From NCBI RefSeq assembly GCF_029543105.1, contig NZ_JARQXB010000008.1, positions 110,616 to 174,615 of the forward strand: a DNA stretch of 64,000 nt, given 5' to 3'. The notes under the pieces were generated by a model. That model was given only the letters and a program-made list of their open reading frames with translations. It had not been told where the DNA came from and searched no databases. Each line of letters starts with the position of its first letter. The first letter of the stretch is position 1. The position numbers and the translations under genes are program-made. Positions 20,613 through 29,179 of the stretch are shown piece after piece. The stretch comes from Stenotrophomonas sp. HITSZ_GD (GTDB lineage Bacteria; Pseudomonadota; Gammaproteobacteria; Xanthomonadales; Xanthomonadaceae).

Positions 20613-22661
20613 ATGCGTACCGTTCCCTCGATCGAAAAGCGCCAGCGCACCGAGGTCGCGCTGTTCGACGCCGCCACCCTGCGTGCGGCCCTGCGCGATG
20701 CATTCGTCAAGCTCTCCCCACGCCACCTGTGGCACAGCCCGGTGATGGCGGTGGTGATGGTCGGCACGCTGCTGTCGGCGCTGATCACCGCCACCGGCCA
20801 CGCGCCGTCCGGCTTCGGCTGGACGGTGACGGCCATCCTGTTCGTCACCGTGCTGTTCGGCAATTTCGCCGAAGCCGTGGCCGAAGCCCGTGGCCGCGGC
20901 CAGGCCGCCTCGCTGCGCCGCGCGCGCAAGGACCTGGTCGCGCGCCGCGTCGCCGACGAAAACGGCGGCCGCGAAACCCGCGTGCCCGCCGCCGAGCTGC
21001 GGCCGGGCGACCACGTGATCGTCTCCGAAGGCGAGTTCATTCCCGCCGACGGCGAGATCGTGCGCGGCCTGGCCACCATCAACGAAGCGGCCGTCACCGG
21101 CGAATCGGCGCCGGTGCTGCGCGAGGCCGGCACCGACCGCAGCGGCGTCATCGGCGGCACGCGCGTGCTCTCCGACGAGATCGTCTTCAAGGTCACCGCC
21201 GAGCCCGGCCACAGCTTCCTGGACCGCATGATCGCGCTGGTCGAAGGGGCGAACCGGCAGAAGACCCCGAACGAGATCGCACTGACGCTGTTGCTGGCGG
21301 CGATGACGCTCACGTTCCTGATCGTGGTCGCCACGCTGCCGGCCATGGCCGCCTTCGTCGGGGTGAAGCTCGATCCGCTGCTGCTCATCGCGCTGCTGGT
21401 CTGCCTGATCCCCACCACCATCGGCGGGCTGCTGCCGGCCATCGGCATCGCCGGCATGAACCGCGCGCTGGCGGCCAACGTGCTGGCCAAGTCGGGCAAG
21501 GCGGTGGAAGTGGCCGGCGACGTGGACGTGCTGCTGCTCGACAAGACCGGCACCATCACCCACGGCGACCGGCAGGCCACCGCGTTCCATCCGCTGGCCG
21601 GCATCGACCGCGCGCAGCTGCGCGATGCGGCCATGCTCGCCTCGCTCGCCGACCCGACGCCGGAAGGCAAGTCCATCGTGCGCCTGGCGCGCGAGCAGGG
21701 GGCGGCCGCGGTCGAACCGGCGAACGCGCACTTCATTGCGTTCACCGCGCAGACCCGCATGTCCGGCGTGGACGTGGACGGCCGGCACATCCGCAAGGGG
21801 GCCGGCGATTCCATCGGTGCGTGGGTGCAGGGCAACGGCGGCCTCGTCAGCCCCGAACTGGCCGGGCGCATCGAGGAAGTCGCGCGCGGCGGCGCCACGC
21901 CGCTGGTGGTGGCCGAAGGCCGGCATGCGCTGGGCGTGGTCGAGCTCTCCGACGTGGTCAAGCACGGCATCAAAGAAAAATTCGCCCGCCTGCGCGCGAT
22001 GGGCATCAAGACGGTGATGATCACCGGCGACAACCCGCTCACCGCCGCGGCCATCGCCGCCGAGGCCGGCGTGGACGACTACATCGCCCAGGCCCGCCCG
22101 GAGGACAAGCTCGCGCGCATCCGCGCCGAGCAGGCCGGCGGCTGGCTGGTGGCGATGGTCGGCGACGGCACCAACGACGCCCCGGCGCTGGCGCAGGCCG
22201 ACGTGGGCCTGGCGATGAATTCCGGCACGCAGGCGGCCAAGGAGGCCGGCAACATGGTCGACCTGGACAGCGACCCGGCCAAGCTGCTGGCGGTGGTGGA
22301 AGTGGGCAAGCAACAGCTGATCACCCGCGGCGCGCTGACCACCTTCTCGCTCGCCAACGACGTGTCCAAGTACTTCGCCATCCTGCCGGCGCTGTTCGCC
22401 GCGGCGATTCCCTCGATGGCCGCGCTCAACGTCATGCAGCTGTCGAGCCCGCGCAACGCGGTGCTGGCCGCGCTGGTGTTCAACGCCGTCATCATCCCGG
22501 CGCTGATCCCGCTGGCGTTGCGTGGCGTGCGCTTCCGGCCCGCCGGCGCGACGACCCTGTTGCGCCGGAACATGCTCGTCTACGGCGTGGGCGGCGTGCT
22601 GCTGCCCTTCGCCGGCATCAAGCTGATCGACATGGCCATCGCGGCCGCGGCCGGCATCTGA
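20613..22661 (+). CDS. kdpB: K+-transporting P-type ATPase subunit B (KdpB)
   Basis: A 682-residue P-type ATPase, the energy-coupling subunit of KdpFABC. Motifs are complete: TGES in the actuator loop, DKTGT with the phosphorylated Asp310, and the hinge segment [20 protein letters not shown]. It starts at ATG 20613 ([11 protein letters not shown]), 11 bases after kdpA. The length equals E. coli KdpB. No missing catalytic residue was noted. Confidence 0.97.
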   Translation: MRTVPSIEKRQRTEVALFDAATLRAALRDAFVKLSPRHLWHSPVMAVVMVGTLLSALITATGHAPSGFGWTVTAILFVTVLFGNFAEAVAEARGRGQAASLRRARKDLVARRVADENGGRETRVPAAELRPGDHVIVSEGEFIPADGEIVRGLATINEAAVTGESAPVLREAGTDRSGVIGGTRVLSDEIVFKVTAEPGHSFLDRMIALVEGANRQKTPNEIALTLLLAAMTLTFLIVVATLPAMAAFVGVKLDPLLLIALLVCLIPTTIGGLLPAIGIAGMNRALAANVLAKSGKAVEVAGDVDVLLLDKTGTITHGDRQATAFHPLAGIDRAQLRDAAMLASLADPTPEGKSIVRLAREQGAAAVEPANAHFIAFTAQTRMSGVDVDGRHIRKGAGDSIGAWVQGNGGLVSPELAGRIEEVARGGATPLVVAEGRHALGVVELSDVVKHGIKEKFARLRAMGIKTVMITGDNPLTAAAIAAEAGVDDYIAQARPEDKLARIRAEQAGGWLVAMVGDGTNDAPALAQADVGLAMNSGTQAAKEAGNMVDLDSDPAKLLAVVEVGKQQLITRGALTTFSLANDVSKYFAILPALFAAAIPSMAALNVMQLSSPRNAVLAALVFNAVIIPALIPLALRGVRFRPAGATTLLRRNMLVYGVGGVLLPFAGIKLIDMAIAAAAGI

Positions 22662-22671
22662 GGATTCCATC

Positions 22672-23283
22672 ATGCAGAACGTCACTTCCCAACCGCACAT
22701 CGCCGCGACCGGCGTGCACGACGGCGGCGCCTGGCGCGGCGCCTTGGCGCTGGCACTCGTCACCCTGGTCGGCTTCGGCTTCGCCTATTCGGTGGCCGCC
22801 ACGCTGCTGGCCGGTGCGGCATTCCCGGCGCAGGCGGGCGGTTCGCTGATCCACGACGGCGAGCGCGTCGTGGGCTCGGCGCTGGTCGCCCAGCCTTTCA
22901 GCGATGCACGTTATTTCCAGCCGCGTCCCTCCGCCGCCAAGTACGACCCGATGTCGGCGGCCGGCAGCAACCAGGCGCGCTCCAACCCGGATCTGGTCAA
23001 GCGCCTCGACGAAACGCGCGCGGCGATCGCCCGGCGCGACGGCATCGACCCGGCGCAGGTGCCCTCGGACCTGCTGACGCAGTCCGGCAGCGGCCTGGAC
23101 CCGGATATCAGCCCGGCGGCTGCGGCATTGCAGGTGCGTCGCGTCGCGGCCGCCCGCGGCCTGGCCGAAGCGCGCGTGGCCGCGCTACTGCGCCAGCACG
23201 TGCAGCCGCGCCAGTACGGCGTGTTCGGCCAGCCGCGGGTGAACGTCCTGCAGCTCAACCTGGCGCTGGACCGGTTGCGATGA
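22672..23283 (+). CDS. kdpC: K+-transporting ATPase subunit C (KdpC)
   Basis: A 203-residue single-pass subunit of KdpFABC. One membrane helix near 20-45 is followed by a periplasmic domain with the family segments GSALVAQPFSDARYFQPRPS, SAAGSNQARSNPDLV and LTQSGSGLDPDISPAAA. KdpC acts as a catalytic chaperone for KdpB. It starts 10 bases after kdpB and ends 46 bases before kdpD. Confidence 0.96.
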   Translation: MQNVTSQPHIAATGVHDGGAWRGALALALVTLVGFGFAYSVAATLLAGAAFPAQAGGSLIHDGERVVGSALVAQPFSDARYFQPRPSAAKYDPMSAAGSNQARSNPDLVKRLDETRAAIARRDGIDPAQVPSDLLTQSGSGLDPDISPAAAALQVRRVAAARGLAEARVAALLRQHVQPRQYGVFGQPRVNVLQLNLALDRLR

Positions 23284-23329
23284 ATGCACCGCTCGCCGGC
23301 AGCATCGGGGCTGGTCCACAATCGCCGCC

Positions 23330-25993
23330 ATGAGCGACGCGCGCACCCAACAGGCCGACGCCCTGATCGGCGAGCTGCAACGGGAACACGGGGGGCGGCT
23401 CACCGTGTTCCTCGGCGCCGCGCCGGGTGTGGGCAAGACCTACGCGATGCTGTCGCGGGCGCGCGAGCGCCTGCGACAGGGCGTGGACGTGGTGGCCGGC
23501 ATCGTCGAGACGCATGGCCGCAGCGAGACCGCCGCGCTGCTCGACGGCCTGCCGGTGCTGCCGCGCCAGCGCATCGAGTACCGCGGCCGCACGCTGGAGG
23601 AGCTGGACCTGGACGCGCTGCTCGCGCGCCGCCCGCAACTGGCGCTCGTCGACGAGCTGGCGCACCGCAACGCGCCCAGCAGCCGCCACGAGCGGCGCTG
23701 GCAGGACGTGATCGAACTGCTCGACGCCGGCATCGACGTCTACACCACGATCAACATCCAGCACCTGGAAAGCCTCAACGACGTGGTGCTGCGCATCACC
23801 GGCGTGCGCGTGTCCGAAACCGTGCCCGACGCGGTGTTCGACCGCCTGCGCGACATCGTGCTGGTGGACCTGCCGCCGCGCGAACTCATCGAGCGCCTGC
23901 AGCAGGGCAAGGTCTACCTGCCCGAGCAGGCCACGCAGGCCTTGCAGGCATTCTTCTCGCCGTCCAACCTGGCGGCGCTGCGCGAGCTGGCGATGCAGAC
24001 CGCCGCCGACCGCGTGGACAGCGACCTGCGCGACGCGCAGACCGCGCGCGGGTTGCCGGGCACCGCCGCGCTGCGCCGCCGCGTGGTGGTGGCCATCGAC
24101 GGCCGCGGCAGTTCGGATTATCTGGTGCGCGTGGCGCGCCGGCTGTCCGAGCGGCGCGATGCGCCCTGGACGGTGGTGACGGTGCAGCCGCGCACGGTGA
24201 TGGACGCCGCCTGGCAGCTGGAGGTGGACCGCGCGTTCGCGCTCGCCCGCCGGCTGGGCGGCGATACCGCGTTGCTGCACGGGAGCAACATCGCCGACGC
24301 GCTGCTGGATTTCGCCGCGCAGAGCGGCACCTCGACCCTCGTGCTGGGCCGCACCCGCGAGCGCCCGCTGGCGCGCATGTTCAATCGCACGCTCACCCAG
24401 CGCCTGTTGCAACGCGGCGCCCACTACGAACTGGTGATCGTCAGCTCGGCCGATGCGCGCGCGCGTTCGCGCCGGCAATCGCGCCAGCCGATGCGCTGGC
24501 TGCGCCGCTACGACCTGGCCTATGCGCTGGTCACCGCCGCCGCCGCCGTCGGCGTGGCCTGGCTGCTGCAGCGCTGGACCGATATCGACGACCTGTCGAT
24601 GGTGTTCATCGTCGCGGTGGTGCTGGTGGCCTCGCGCACCCGCATGGTCGCCGCCGTGCTGGCCGCGCTGCTGAGCTTCCTGGCGTACAACTTCTTCTTC
24701 ATCGAGCCGCGCTTCACCTTCAACATCAGTGCCCGGCAGGGCGTGGTGACGGTGATCCTGTTCCTGATCGCCGCGCTGGTCGCCGGCCGCCTCGCCTCGC
24801 GCCTGCGCGCGCAGGTGCTGGCGTTGCGCGCGGCCAACACGCATGCCAACGCGCTGCAGGCGCTGGGCCGCCAGCTGAGCACGGCCGCCGACCTGGGCGA
24901 AGTGGTGGAGGCCGGCCGCCGCGCGCTGGCCACCGCGCTGGGCGTGGATGCGTGGCTACGCCTGGAGCAGCGCGAGAGCGAAGGCGCGGTCGTCTTGTCC
25001 GCGCTGGACCGCAGCGCCGCCGACTGGACGCAACGCCACGGCCAGCCGGCCGGTCGCTTCACCGACACGCTGGCCGGCGCGGACTGGTGGTGTCTGCCGG
25101 TGCAGCACGAGCGCGGCACGCTGGGCGTGGTCGCGCTGCGGTTCGACCCCTCGGTGCAGCGACCGGCGCTGGAGCAGCGGCGGTTGGCCGAGGCGATGGT
25201 CGACGACATCGGCCAGGCCGCCTTGCGCACGCGGCTGGTGGCGGACCTGCAGAGCGCGCGCGTGAGCGGGGAAACCGAACGCCTGCGCTCGGCGCTGCTC
25301 TCGTCGGTGTCGCACGACCTGCGCTCGCCGCTGGCCTCGATGATCGGCTCGGCTTCCAGCCTGGCCAGTTACGGCGAGGCGATGGACGCGCAGGACCGCC
25401 GCAGCCTGCTGGACACCATCCAGCTCGAGGGCGAGCGGCTGGATCGCTACATCCAGAACCTGCTCGACATGACGCGCCTGGGGCACGCGGGCCTGAGCCT
25501 CAACCGCGACTGGATCGGCGTGGACGAGTTGATCGGCTCGGCCGCCCGGCGCCTGCAGCGCTACCAGCCCGAGGTGAGGCTGGACCTGCATATCGCCGCG
25601 GACCTGGCGCCGATCTGGGTGCATCCGGCGCTGGTGGAGCAGGCGATCTTCAACGTGCTGGAGAACGCGGCGAAGTTCTCCCCGCCCGGCGAGCCCGTGC
25701 GGGTGACGGCGGCCTTGCACGATGGCGCGCTGCGCATCGACATCGGCGACCGCGGCCCCGGCATCCCGGAAGAAGAGCGCGCGCGCATCTTCGACATGTT
25801 CTACAGCGTGGAGCGCGGCGACCGCGGGCACCATGGCACGGGCCTGGGGTTGACCATCTGCCAGGGCATGATCGGCGCGCACGGCGGCAGCGTGGAGGCG
25901 TTGGCCGGCGCCGATGGCCGCGGCACCACCATCCGCATTACCCTGCCGCTGCTGGAACCGCCGCCCCGGCCGGCCCGGCCCCCCGCAGACTGA
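23330..25993 (+). CDS. kdpD: Sensor histidine kinase KdpD
   Basis: An 887-residue K+/turgor sensor kinase with the full KdpD layout. The N-terminal KdpD domain carries Walker A GAAPGVGKTYAML (about 28-40). A universal-stress-like domain follows (about 245-380), then four membrane segments (about 395-495), a GAF-like domain, the HisKA box with phospho-accepting His662 (SVSHDLRSPLASM), and a HATPase domain with DRGPGIPEEER and GTGLGLTIC. It starts at ATG 23330. It controls kdp through KdpE, encoded next. Confidence 0.96.
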   Translation: MSDARTQQADALIGELQREHGGRLTVFLGAAPGVGKTYAMLSRARERLRQGVDVVAGIVETHGRSETAALLDGLPVLPRQRIEYRGRTLEELDLDALLARRPQLALVDELAHRNAPSSRHERRWQDVIELLDAGIDVYTTINIQHLESLNDVVLRITGVRVSETVPDAVFDRLRDIVLVDLPPRELIERLQQGKVYLPEQATQALQAFFSPSNLAALRELAMQTAADRVDSDLRDAQTARGLPGTAALRRRVVVAIDGRGSSDYLVRVARRLSERRDAPWTVVTVQPRTVMDAAWQLEVDRAFALARRLGGDTALLHGSNIADALLDFAAQSGTSTLVLGRTRERPLARMFNRTLTQRLLQRGAHYELVIVSSADARARSRRQSRQPMRWLRRYDLAYALVTAAAAVGVAWLLQRWTDIDDLSMVFIVAVVLVASRTRMVAAVLAALLSFLAYNFFFIEPRFTFNISARQGVVTVILFLIAALVAGRLASRLRAQVLALRAANTHANALQALGRQLSTAADLGEVVEAGRRALATALGVDAWLRLEQRESEGAVVLSALDRSAADWTQRHGQPAGRFTDTLAGADWWCLPVQHERGTLGVVALRFDPSVQRPALEQRRLAEAMVDDIGQAALRTRLVADLQSARVSGETERLRSALLSSVSHDLRSPLASMIGSASSLASYGEAMDAQDRRSLLDTIQLEGERLDRYIQNLLDMTRLGHAGLSLNRDWIGVDELIGSAARRLQRYQPEVRLDLHIAADLAPIWVHPALVEQAIFNVLENAAKFSPPGEPVRVTAALHDGALRIDIGDRGPGIPEEERARIFDMFYSVERGDRGHHGTGLGLTICQGMIGAHGGSVEALAGADGRGTTIRITLPLLEPPPRPARPPAD

Positions 25994-26010
25994 GAGTGCG
26001 CCCAACGCCC

Positions 26011-26727
26011 GTGTCCCACGACGCCGCCATCGCCCCGCCGCCGCGGGTGCTCATCATCGACGACGAGCCGCAGATCCGCCGCTTCCTCGATATCAGCCTG
26101 CGCGCGCAGGGGTACCGCGTGCTGCAGGCCGCGACGGCGGCCGAAGGCCTGGCCGAACTGGCCACGCATGGCGCCGACCTGGTGGTGCTGGACATCGGCC
26201 TGCCGGATCGCGACGGGCACGAGGTGCTGCGTGAACTGCGGCAATGGTCGGCGGTGCCGGTGATCATGCTGACCGTGCGCGCGGGCGAGGCGGAAAAGGT
26301 GGCCGCGCTCGATGCCGGGGCGAACGACTACGTGACCAAGCCGTTCGGCGTGCAGGAACTGATGGCGCGCGTGCGCGTGCTGCTGCGCCAGTCCGGCGGG
26401 GCGACACCGGAGGAGATCGTGTTCGACGATGGCCGGCTGCACGTGAACCTCGCGCTGCGCGAGGTGACGATGGACGGCGAGCCGGCCGGCTTGAGCCGCA
26501 AGGAGTACGCGCTGCTGGCGCTGCTGATGCGGCACGCGGGGCGCGTAGTCACGCAGCCGCAACTGCTGCGCGAGCTGTGGGGGCCCACGCACGAGGAAGA
26601 CACGCACTACCTGCGCATCCTGGTCGGCAAGCTGCGGCAGAAGCTGCACGACGATGCGGCGGCGCCACGGTACATCGTCACCGAGCCGGGCGTGGGGCTG
26701 CGATTCATCGGGCAGGGGCGCGGGTAG
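26011..26727 (+). CDS. kdpE: Response regulator KdpE
   Basis: A 238-residue OmpR/PhoB-family regulator: receiver domain with IIDDEPQIRRFL and phospho-acceptor Asp61 (VVLDIGLPDRDG), then a winged-helix domain (about 145-235; SRKEYALLALLMRHAGRVVT). It activates kdp genes when phosphorylated by KdpD. There is no ATG; either GTG 25996 or GTG 26011 can start it, and 26011 is used because it gives the shorter, family-like N terminus. The gap to kdpD is 2-17 bases. A REP pair follows its stop. Confidence 0.94.
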   Translation: MSHDAAIAPPPRVLIIDDEPQIRRFLDISLRAQGYRVLQAATAAEGLAELATHGADLVVLDIGLPDRDGHEVLRELRQWSAVPVIMLTVRAGEAEKVAALDAGANDYVTKPFGVQELMARVRVLLRQSGGATPEEIVFDDGRLHVNLALREVTMDGEPAGLSRKEYALLALLMRHAGRVVTQPQLLRELWGPTHEEDTHYLRILVGKLRQKLHDDAAAPRYIVTEPGVGLRFIGQGRG

Positions 26728-26760
26728 GCGCTCGCTTCTTTGGCGACATCGCCGCGCTTT

Positions 26761-26862
26761 GTCGCGGCTGAAGCCGCTCCTACGGAGAGGGCTGCCGGCA
26801 AGCGCGTGGAGGGCGCAACGCCGTCGTACGCATCCATCTGTAGGAGGGGCTTCAGCCCCGAC
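26761..26862. repeat. REPIN: two inverted REP palindromes
   Basis: A left element beginning GTCGCGGCTGAAGCCGCTCC (26761-26783) and a right element beginning GTAGGAGGGGCTTCAGCCCC (26840-26862) are in opposite orientation, 56 bases apart. They share the core GTAGGAG(C/G)GGCTTCAGCC(G/C)CGAC, the REP consensus common in Xanthomonadaceae and Pseudomonas. The right copy differs from the left by compensatory changes that keep the stem paired. They lie between the convergent kdpE and FAD-oxidase genes. Such elements are spread by a RAYT (REP-associated) transposase encoded elsewhere. Confidence 0.85.
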
Positions 26863-26867
26863 AGCCC

Positions 26868-28256
26868 TCAGCCCTTCAGCGGCGGCAACACCTTCCCCGG
26901 GTTGAGGATGCCTGCCGGGTCCAGTGCCGCCTTCACCGCGCGCATCGTCGCCAGCGTCGCCGCATCGAAGGCCTGCGCCATGAAGTCGCGCTTGGCCACG
27001 CCGATGCCATGTTCGCCGGAGAGCGTGCCGCCCAAGGCCAGCACCGTTTCGAAAATCTTCGGCATGGCCGCGCGTGCGCGAGCGGTCTCTTCCGCGTCGG
27101 CGTCGTTGTACATGATGTTGACGTGCAGGTTGCCGTTGCCCGCATGGCCGAAGCACACGATGGGCAGGTTCGCCTGCACCGACAGCGTCTCCATCGCCGA
27201 CACCAGGTCCGGGATGCGCGATACCGGCACCACCACGTCCTCGTTGATCTTGCCGGGCTTGATCGTGCGCAGCGCCGGCGACAAGGCCTTGCGCGCGGCC
27301 CACAGGCGATCGCGCGCCACGCCGTCGGCGGCGACATCGAGCGACAGCATGCCGTCGCCCTCGGCTGCATCGGCCAGCGATTGCAGTGCGTACGGCAGGG
27401 TGTCCTCGTCGCCGTCGGCCTCGATCAGCAGCATCGCGCCGGCCTCGGGCACGTCGCTGCCGTTGTGGCGCAGCAGCGCGATGGCATGCGCGTCCATGAA
27501 TTCCAGCATCGCCGGCACCACCGGTTGCGCCATCACCCGCGAGACCGCCGCCGCCGCGCTGGTCGCGTCGCGGTAGAACGCGCGCAGGCCGGCCTGCGCG
27601 CGCGGGCGCGGTGTCAGCTTCAGCGTGGCCTCGACGATCAGCGCCAGCGTGCCTTCGCTGCCCACGATGAGGTGGGTGAGGTCGTAGCCGGTCGCATCCT
27701 TGGTGTACGCACCGCCGCAGCGGATGATCTCGCCGTTGCCCGTTACCGCGACCAGCCCCAGCACGTTGTCGCGGCTGGCGCCGTACTTCACCGCGCGCGG
27801 GCCGCCGGCATTGGTAGCCAGGTTGCCGCCGACGCTGCACATCGCCGCACTGGAAGGGTCCGGGGGCCAGAACAGGCCGTGCGGCGCCAATGCCTCCTGC
27901 AGGTCGCCGTTGAGCACGCCGGGCTGCACGATGGCGCAGCGGTCGGCGGCGCGGATTTCGACGATGCGGTTCATGCGCGCGAACGAGAGCACCACGCCGC
28001 CGTTGAACGGCACCGCCGCGCCGGTGGTGGCGGTGCCGGCCCCGCGCGCGACCAGTGCTACGCGATGTTCGGCGCAGGCACGCACGAGCGCGGCGACTTC
28101 CTCTGCGTCCTGCGGAAAAGCCACCGCGTCCGGCAGCGCGAAGCGGCGCGAATCGTCCTGGCCGTGCGCCTGGCGGATGGGCTCGTCGGTGCGCCAGCGC
28201 GCTGGACCGAGCAGGGCGGAGACGGCGTCGAGGAAAGCGGCGGGCAGCGTGGTCAT
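26868..28256 (-). CDS. FAD-linked oxidase, GlcD/D-lactate dehydrogenase type
   Basis: A 462-residue flavoprotein of the vanillyl-alcohol-oxidase/PCMH superfamily. The N-terminal FAD-binding domain includes VALVARGAGTATTGAAVPFN and CSVGGNLATNAGGPRAVKYG; the C-terminal domain has CFGHAGNGNLHVNIMY and LSGEHGIGVAKRDF. Members oxidise D-2-hydroxy acids such as D-lactate, glycolate or D-2-hydroxyglutarate; the substrate cannot be fixed here. It starts at ATG 28256 (MTTLPAAFLDAV), 4 bases after the upstream gene on the same strand. It is the last gene of the lpoA-yraN-ydjM-like operon, an unusual companion set. Confidence 0.88.
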   Translation of the reverse strand: MTTLPAAFLDAVSALLGPARWRTDEPIRQAHGQDDSRRFALPDAVAFPQDAEEVAALVRACAEHRVALVARGAGTATTGAAVPFNGGVVLSFARMNRIVEIRAADRCAIVQPGVLNGDLQEALAPHGLFWPPDPSSAAMCSVGGNLATNAGGPRAVKYGASRDNVLGLVAVTGNGEIIRCGGAYTKDATGYDLTHLIVGSEGTLALIVEATLKLTPRPRAQAGLRAFYRDATSAAAAVSRVMAQPVVPAMLEFMDAHAIALLRHNGSDVPEAGAMLLIEADGDEDTLPYALQSLADAAEGDGMLSLDVAADGVARDRLWAARKALSPALRTIKPGKINEDVVVPVSRIPDLVSAMETLSVQANLPIVCFGHAGNGNLHVNIMYNDADAEETARARAAMPKIFETVLALGGTLSGEHGIGVAKRDFMAQAFDAATLATMRAVKAALDPAGILNPGKVLPPLKG

Positions 28257-28260
28257 CGAC

Positions 28261-28803
28261 CTATTGTAGGTGCGTCGATCCGCGAGGCGTGGACTGTATC
28301 GCGCGCCAGCCAACCACCGCCAACGCCAGCGGCAGCCACACCCAGCGCAACTCGGAGAGCAGCGTGCCCAGCCCGCGTGCACTGAAAAAGCCCGCGCCGA
28401 TGGGCGAGACGAGGATCGGCCGCCACGGCGCGAAGAAGCGCGTCTCGCGCCAAGGCCAAGCGAGTGCGACGCCGAGGCCGCCGGAGGTCATTGCATCGAG
28501 CAGGGGATGCGATGCCGCGCAGATGAACACCCAGGCACCCGTCTGCAAGGCGCCTGCGCGCAGTGGCCGATGCAGGCTTGCCGCCATCAACGCGCACAAC
28601 GCGGCGAACAGCAGCGAATGGCTGGCGCCGCGATGGCCGAAAGCGTCGGCGTAGGGAATGCGCAGGACAAAGGCGAGCACGTCGGTATCCGGCAGCATCG
28701 CCGCGACAATGCCGGCCGCGAGCAACCGCGGCGAAATGCGCCCGCGTTCGCTGGCTGCCCAAAAGGCGAGCGGCACGGCGGCATGGGTAAGGATCGAGGG
28801 CAT
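28261..28803 (-). CDS. YdjM-like membrane-bound metal-dependent hydrolase
   Basis: A 180-residue inner-membrane protein with about four hydrophobic segments. It carries the His/Asp pattern of the LexA-regulated YdjM/DUF457 family: MPSILTHAAVPLAF at the start, MLPDTDVLAF, then FGHRGASHSLLFA and SHPLLDAMTSGGLGVALAWP. These residues suggest a metal site at the membrane face; substrates are unknown for the family. It starts at ATG 28803, 4 bases from yraN, and ends 4 bases before the FAD oxidase. No LexA box was noticed in front of the operon. Confidence 0.82.
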   Translation of the reverse strand: MPSILTHAAVPLAFWAASERGRISPRLLAAGIVAAMLPDTDVLAFVLRIPYADAFGHRGASHSLLFAALCALMAASLHRPLRAGALQTGAWVFICAASHPLLDAMTSGGLGVALAWPWRETRFFAPWRPILVSPIGAGFFSARGLGTLLSELRWVWLPLALAVVGWRAIQSTPRGSTHLQ

Positions 28804-28807
28804 GGCG

Positions 28808-29176
28808 TCAGGTATCGTCCGCGCGGAACGCATCGCGCAGCCAGCGCAGGCGCGGCGGCTCGCCCTCGGCTTCGACCACGTCGAACCGGCACGGCTGCTG
28901 CGCCCATGGCGGATGCATCGCCAGGAACAGCTGCGCCGCCATCACCAGCTTGCGGCGCTTGCGCAGGTCGATGGAGGCCGCGCCGCCACCAAACGTCGCG
29001 TCGCGGCGGTAGCGCACTTCGACGAACACCAGGGTGTCGCCATCGCGCATCACCAGGTCCAGTTCGCCGCGCCGATAGCGCGCGTTGGTGGCCACATCCG
29101 CCAGCCCGGCGGCGAGCAGGTGCGCGCGCGCCGCCGCCTCGACCGCCGCTCCACGGGTGCGCCGGTCGATCTTCAA
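28808..29176 (-). CDS. yraN: YraN/UPF0102 endonuclease-like protein
   Basis: A 122-residue member of UPF0102, related to Holliday-junction-resolvase/restriction nuclease folds. The core [23 protein letters not shown] (E-x-D ... E-x-K-like pattern) is present. It starts with TTG at 29176 ([20 protein letters not shown]); this matches the family N terminus, and no ATG/GTG fits better. It lies 3 bases after lpoA, as in many proteobacteria (rsmI / lpoA-yraN). Its physiological role is not established. Confidence 0.87.
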   Translation of the reverse strand: MKIDRRTRGAAVEAAARAHLLAAGLADVATNARYRRGELDLVMRDGDTLVFVEVRYRRDATFGGGAASIDLRKRRKLVMAAQLFLAMHPPWAQQPCRFDVVEAEGEPPRLRWLRDAFRADDT

Positions 29177-29179
29177 GGC

